Origin: Gnetum montanum | Taxonomy: Eukaryota > Streptophyta > Gnetopsida > Gnetales > Gnetaceae | Reading direction: 5' to 3' | Assembly (NCBI GenBank): GCA_015680685.1 | Contig: MNCI01009508.1 | Span: 204,057 to 224,367 of the forward strand | DNA: 20,311 nucleotides | In this document: positions 18,079-20,311 of the stretch, piece by piece | How the letters are laid out: every line of letters begins with the position of its first letter | Numbering within the stretch: the stretch's first letter is position 1 | The notes under the pieces: model-generated | The model's database searches: none | Told to the model about the DNA's origin: nothing | What the model saw: only the letters and a program-made list of their open reading frames with translations | Translations under genes and position numbers: made by a program

Positions 18079-19480
18079 TCCCTACTAATGTGAGACACTT
18101 AGAAAATACTAAATTTTTAATGATTTTTCTTGAAATTAATGTAAGAATTGAGGACATTGGTAAGCATTAAGATGTTCTAGGGTAATTTCATCGAATTGAA
18201 AGGTACCATTAATGATAATGATGTGAACTTTAGCAATTAAAAATCTGGCGGTTACGAGAAAAGGGAATGTAATGGTACATTGGAACATTAAAATTTAGAG
18301 GGATAATAATAGGGAAACAAAATTATGAAAAATTAAGCTGAGGGTAAGAAATTGTGTGTTGAAGCTAGAGAATTAGTGAAGATTACAACAAAATTACATA
18401 AGTGGGTCCTCCCCAAAGCAGGTTTCAACCTATAATGCCCTTGTGTAATCACACTTAAAGTGTCCGTGGGCACTAGAAGGGTTAGATGTAATCCGCACTA
18501 ATGCCACAAAACACACACATGTAAATATCACCGAAATGAAATGAAAATTCTATGCTACACAGGACACGAGCTACAATTACACGAACAGTGAGATGAGACG
18601 AAGTATAGAAAGGGATCGTAGAGATTGGGACATGAGGTAACTGACCCAGGGCATAATGAATCCTGCGTGAAAAGCATGATTAATGTGTCATTCACCCATT
18701 ATTCCAAGATCAGGACCAAGTCCATCCTTCTAATCAGTGACATCACATTGTTTCATCCCATGATGAGCAACTATGAGAGTACCATAACAACAAGGCATAC
18801 GATCACTTGCCATTTGGTACAAGGGAGGAGTGATTTTTGTTTTATGGCACTTTGTTTTTCTTTTCTTTTCTCTTTTTTTTTCACTTTATTGAATCCAGAG
18901 AAGCCTCCAACCTTCAGGCATGGGTGCATGTCTTTCCAATGGGACCCCCTAGAATAGCGTTTGATTTTTGAGTGCCCTTTTGATTACTCTTACTCCCATT
19001 TTTCATTATATCTACAAGGATCTTAGTACAACCACGTTGCATGACAACTCCCACAACCGACACCAAAAAGAATCCACAAATCCTCTTGATGTCACACCCT
19101 TATCATTCCCTCTTGGTCCATCCTTCTTCATTCTAGGTACAATGAACACAAAATTAATTTTAAGTTTTTAAAAATGTCAAGAATATCATTGTACCCTTGA
19201 ACAGAACCTCTTATTTATAGAGTGGATGAGTGGGTGTAATGGCTCACTGTTCCAAATAATTGATCACTCATAACTTAATAACATAAAACACACCTCAACC
19301 AATGATCCACATGAGTGTTTTATTCATAGAAAAGATTACTTATAAAAACGGAAAAAGACAAAAACACACAAAAAGATAAAAAGATAAAACAAAAAGTTGA
19401 AAAATGAAAAACTGGAAAAAAAAAAGTTGTAAAATAAAAGAAAATGAAAAATATTTATTAATCCTGCTTGTTATTGAAAT
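18079..19480 (-). other. Element D/C long 3' non-coding module (reverse orientation)
   Basis: Read on the minus strand this block follows the same order as 1332-2797 and 11684-13233. Matches include CCACTCATCCACTC (about 19230), GGAAAGACATGCACCCATGCCTGAAGG (plus 18912-18938), TGTGATGTCACTGATT (about 18738-18753) and TGCTTTGGGGAGGACCCACTT (about 18402-18422). A TATAAATA at 19219-19212 is present only in this copy and probably arose by mutation. No gene was recognised. The short frames on either strand are not shared between copies. Confidence 0.65.
19371..19455. repeat. A-rich low-complexity tract
   Basis: Runs of A broken by G and T (AAAAGATAAAAAGATAAAAC, A10) on the plus strand. On the element's own strand it is a T-rich tract just after the end of the coding part, equivalent to the T-rich starts of the module at 1340-1450 and 11715-11900. 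Confidence 0.7.
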
Positions 19481-20311
19481 GGGGGATATCCCCCATAACT
19501 AAATAGTTGAGTATGACAAGAATTAATAAATGGAAAATGAGGATCCTTGCATGTTGGAAGTATTGGAACCGGTCTATACTTATCCCCTCGGGGTTCACAC
19601 ACTTGATTATAATAAGCATAGTGGGGCACTTTATACGATGTAGTTCCCGGATAACGATTTGACCCACTATGATGTTTGTGACCATTAGATGGTATGCAAG
19701 GATTAGGTTGACGCCTCCCATGGTTGTGTTCATTGGGCCTCATGGTTGTTGGAGTGTAAGTTGGTGGCCTGGATGAAGTTACATGAGGTGTTAGGTTCGA
19801 AGGTAAGGGTGCACCATGGTGTGGAACTTGTGCTGAGTTGGAGGATGCAGTGGCCTTTGAATTATGTTGTCCCTTCTTACGGCCGTGTTTAAAGAAGGGG
19901 CACTTTTGATGTTGAGGAGGCTTTTCACTACTGTTAGTAGCAATAGCACAAGTGTTGTTCGTGGGTTGTTGTTGTGGCACAAACACCTTAGGAACAGTTG
20001 GTGGCATTGTGAAAGGAGGGAAAGGATGAGAATGATGAAAATTAGGAGGAATATAAGGTGCACAAGTGGTGGTTGTGTTGGAGGCATGGGCTGATAGTAT
20101 TGTGGAGAATGGTATTGTGGGGAGATAGAATATGGTGGCCTGAATGGAGAAATAGGATGTTGAACGTGATAAGCATTTGAATTTAGAAAATATGAAGGGT
20201 GCCTCTAGTCTAAGGGTGGTCTCCCCCACGACTGGGATTGTTGCCACTGTGATTGAACACAGTATCTCTGTACGAATTCTGGATGTAACGTGTTTCCCCA
20301 ATGCTCATGTA
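19471..20311 (-). pseudogene. Element D: Pro/His/Gln-rich gag-like end, pol absent
   Basis: On the minus strand a frame entering at the right edge reads WQQSQSWGRPPLD (one stop) and then PFRPPYSISPQYHSPQYYQP. It shifts by one base near 20058 and continues NFHHSHPFPPFTMPPTVPKV, FVPQQQPTNN, KCPFFKHGRKKGQ and SYGGYPPFQ to a stop at 19471. Composition and placement resemble the Pro/Tyr/Gln-rich tail of gag in element B (7380-7850), but I see no direct residue-level alignment. It is joined directly to the pol-end motif TTAGTTATGGGGGATATC, so protease, RT, RNase H and integrase are missing. It could instead be an unrelated low-complexity gene. No membrane or enzyme motif. Confidence 0.5.
19481..19500 (-). 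promoter_or_regulatory. Pol-end polypurine-like motif with perfect GGGGGATATCCCCC palindrome
   Basis: Minus strand AGTTATGGGGGATATCCCCC. The first 13 bases correspond to AGTCATGGGGGAGATGG at the pol end of B. A 14-bp perfect palindrome (19481-19494) lies in it. It marks the junction where pol has been lost. Confidence 0.5.

Noticed and set aside
19212-19219. TATAAATA on the minus strand with an AAGAGG context like that of LTR A.
   Set aside because: The surrounding sequence aligns with the 3' module of A and B, where no TATA box is present, and no palindrome array precedes it.

Overview
The window looks like nuclear DNA of a land plant with a repeat-rich genome. I found no host gene, tRNA, rRNA or CRISPR array. 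Almost every base can be assigned to decayed Ty3/gypsy LTR retrotransposons of one family. The evidence is protease, reverse transcriptase, RNase H and integrase remnants, three long terminal repeats (about 815-883 bp) running TG(A)TGA...CTCATCA, a primer-binding site resembling the complement of plant tRNA-Asp (the primer classically used by Athila-type elements), polypurine tracts and TATA boxes. The family also has a long region between integrase and the 3' LTR, as in Athila/Tat elements. Exact species and lineage cannot be read from the sequence alone.

Layout, plus strand. Element A enters from the left edge with only the 3' end of pol (integrase, 2-1331), a long non-coding 3' module (1332-3180), a polypurine tract and a complete LTR (3201-4015). 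A short scrambled segment (4016-4403) holds a broken unidentified reading frame and a scrap of the family's 3' end. Element B follows: 5' LTR (4404-5286), primer-binding site (5288-5305), gag (5448-7850), protease/RT/RNase H/integrase (7980-11648), the same 3' module (11684-13580), a polypurine tract and the first 93 bp of its 3' LTR (13601-13693).

Layout, minus strand. At 13693/13694 a third element (C/D) interrupts the 3' LTR of B in the opposite orientation. Read on the minus strand from the right edge, it has a Pro/His/Gln-rich gag-like end (20311-19471), no pol, the 3' module (19480-18079), an internal block carrying LTR-U3-like palindromes and a TATA box (18078-17989), a branch-point/splice-acceptor signal (17547-17520), a 989-codon third reading frame (17518-14552), a polypurine tract and a complete LTR (14554-13694). 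The third frame has about 15 in-frame stops but no detectable frameshift.

How the parts work together. In an intact relative, transcription would start after the U3 palindrome array and TATA box. The transcript would be primed by tRNA-Asp, gag-pol would be translated from full-length RNA, and the downstream third ORF from a spliced or internally initiated RNA, since an acceptor sits one base before its ATG. All copies here are dead through stops, frameshifts and lost catalytic residues. Most stops are explicable by C-to-T (or G-to-A) change, as expected for old methylated repeats. The LTR of C is the least decayed, consistent with it being the latest insertion.
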